The notes under the pieces were generated by a model. The model was not told the origin of the DNA and did no database searches. It saw nothing but the letters and a program-made list of their open reading frames with translations. DNA of 64,000 bases from Phocoena phocoena (lineage: Eukaryota; Chordata; Mammalia; Artiodactyla; Phocoenidae): the NCBI RefSeq assembly GCF_963924675.1, contig NC_089239.1, positions 857,001 through 921,000 of the forward strand. Direction: 5' to 3'. Numbering within the stretch: position 1 is the first letter of the stretch; each line of letters opens with the position of its first letter. Position numbers and translations under genes: made by a program. Below are positions 62,504 to 64,000 of the stretch, piece by piece.

Positions 62504-63337
62504 GGAGCTGCCTGCATGTTGAACACCCTATGAAGAAAAGTTGATTCAGGGAGGGTACTAGTGTGTAGCTAGAGCCTCCTTTGACTTGTGAGAAAACACA
62601 AGGATATAGGCTGCATGTTCACTGGAGACGGAGGCCAGATGGCAGAAATCTACCCTGCCCTTTTATTTTCCATATGCGGGCCTCTAACTGCTGTGGCCTC
62701 TCCCGTTGCGGATCCCAGGCTCCAGAAGCGCGGGCCCAGCGGCCATGGCTCACGGGCCCAGCCGCCTCTGCGTCCTGTGCGATCTCCCCGGGACGGGCCA
62801 CGAACCTGTGTACCCCGCTTCGGCAGGCAGACTCTCAAACACTGCGCCACCAGGGAAGCCCGAAGTTCTGCATTTCTTTACCGTTAGCACACGTCGCCGG
62901 ACACTTAGAACACTCGCGTTGGCACCCTCGTCCCTGTGAGGACACTGAGGAGCTGCAGGCTCCAGTGTTCCGCTTAGAAACATCCAGGCCCGGATGCACT
63001 TCCCGATCTCTCCGTGTATGCCGAGTGCGTGGCAACAAACTGCACTCTTCCTTGGGACAGCTAGATTTGGTCAGCACGCCCAGAGCTCCAGGAAGTCCGC
63101 TCTCTCACGTCCTACGTGCCACAGAAGTCTTCCTCATTGCCCTCATCTGAGCTGCACCGGGAAAAAGCATCTGCTTCGCATTCTATCTACGAACTCGTAC
63201 TCGAAGACACCATACGATGAGGACATAGCCGGCATGCATTCCTACTGTAATGAAAGCACAGAATTCTTCCTGTTAAACTGCAGCATTTCAGAAGAGACTA
63301 AGGACCGAGAGCCCACTTAAGAGAGTTCCGGGATGAG
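62504..63337 (+). repeat. Unit 45, type A
   Basis: F subtype with G at rel 664, like unit 1; private C to G at rel 566. SINE at 62678-62861. Confidence 0.95.
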
Positions 63338-64000
63338 GGAGCTGCCTGCATGTTGAACACCCTATGAAGAAAAGTTGATTCAGGGAGGGTACTAGTGTGT
63401 AGCTAGAGCCTCCTTTGACTTGTGAGAAAACACAGGGTTATAGCTGCATGTTCACTGGAGACGGAGGCCAGATGGCAGAAATCTTCCCTGCCCGTTTATT
63501 TTGCCCCTTCTTCGGCCACGTGCGGGCCTCTGACTGTGGTGGCCTCTCCCGTTGCGGATTACACGTTCCAGAAGCCCAGGCCCAGCGGCCATGGCTCACG
63601 GGCCCAGCCGCTCTGCGTCCTGTGGGATCTTCCCAGACTGGGCTACGAAACCGTGTTGACGGCTTCGGCAGGCGGACTCTCAACCACTGCGCCACCAGGG
63701 AAACCCCGCTTGCCCATCTTGAAAGGTCCATTCGTGCTGTCTGGAACCTTCCTAAAGTACAGGTTTCTAACGGGCCTGTAGGCAGTGTAGGCAGTACTCG
63801 GGTAACAAAGGCATTTTCGCCGAATATACAGGGTGCTACCGTAGCCCGTTTAGGAGCGGCACATTATTATAGGCCTAACTTGAGCCTGCCTCGGTTGACG
63901 CAGTTCGCTAAACGCAGGACACCCTGCGAGTAGAAGTTCATTCAGGGAAGGACCCATTGTGTATCTTGAGGGAGAAAGGCTGCTCGTGTTCCACCTGCAA
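63338..64000 (+). repeat. Unit 46, type B, truncated by window end
   Basis: First 663 bp only. T subtype as in units 2 and 4 (CTGTGGTGG, CATTATTAT, TTCGCTAAAC). Private GCGGATTAC and GGGTAACAAAG. SINE1 at 63524-63706; SINE2, the splice-like site and the CENP-B-like site fall outside the window. Confidence 0.95.

Larger units (their letters stand above)
1..64000. repeat. Macrosatellite array, 2.7-kb A+B higher-order repeat
   Basis: The whole window is tandem repeat DNA. Two unit types, A (834 bp) and B (1866-1867 bp), follow each other head to tail with no foreign sequence between them. Each unit begins GGAGCTGCCTGCATGTTGAA and ends CCGGGATGAG or a one-base variant. There are 45 complete units and one truncated unit. 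Same-type units differ by only a few substitutions, and I saw one 1-bp deletion, which suggests recent amplification or continuing homogenisation. The SINEs inside the units point to a cetacean or related genome. Neither array end is present, so total size and chromosomal location cannot be read here. No protein-coding gene is supported anywhere in the array. Confidence 0.97.

Noticed and set aside
1..64000. CRISPR array or bacterial mobile island
   Set aside because: Repeat units are 834 and 1866 bp with no short repeat-spacer pattern and no cas-like frames; the SINEs mark a mammalian genome.
1..64000. Endogenous retrovirus or ribosomal DNA array
   Set aside because: No LTR ends, polymerase motifs or rRNA sequence were recognised in either unit type.

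Overview
The window is one uninterrupted tandem array of eukaryotic repeat DNA and contains no gene I can support. It most likely comes from a cetacean (whale or dolphin) or a close cetartiodactyl relative. Every repeat unit carries one or two minus-strand copies of a tRNA-derived SINE. These show the head and Pol III promoter boxes I associate with the CHR-type SINEs of whales, hippos and ruminants, and the internal sequence looks most like the cetacean form. That assignment rests on my recollection of the family, not on a database search.

Layout. Two unit types alternate head to tail. The short unit A is 834 bp and has one SINE. The long unit B is 1866 bp and has two SINEs about 1.0 kb apart in the same orientation. 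A variant here called B' is 1867 bp and differs near its start. A plus B gives a 2700-bp higher-order repeat. I count 46 units: 20 A and 26 B or B'. The first unit starts at base 1, and the last is cut off by the window end (63338-64000). Neither array edge is inside the window. The order is A B A B A B A A B A B B' A B' A B A B A B A B' A B A B' A B A B A B A B A B B B' B' B' B A B B' A B. The A/B alternation is broken by an A-A doublet (8101-9768), a B-B' doublet (12469-16201), a run of six B-type units (46738-57936) and another B-B' doublet (58771-62503). Units of the same type look about 99% identical.

Internal history. In B, the region left of SINE2 is built from three diverged copies of an older monomer. 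SINE1 interrupts the first copy, and the third copy preserves the matching uninterrupted sequence. Unit A looks like B with everything between equivalent points of the two SINEs removed, and the lengths agree exactly (1866 - 1021 - 11 = 834). A 308-bp block spanning every unit junction is almost invariant between A and B. The part of A right of its SINE is only about 80% identical to the matching part of B. The array therefore records SINE-SINE recombination, then amplification, unequal exchange and gene conversion.

Function. No coding role is supported. The open frames recur only because the DNA recurs, overlap on both strands, start or end in SINE sequence and break in individual copies. 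Notable signals are unusually high CpG retention for mammalian repeat DNA, a CTCF-like core in most SINE heads, a one-mismatch CENP-B-box-like site in each complete B and a perfect 5' splice-site consensus in each complete B. All are candidates from sequence alone. I found no rRNA, intact tRNA, CRISPR array, insertion sequence, virus or bacterial operon.
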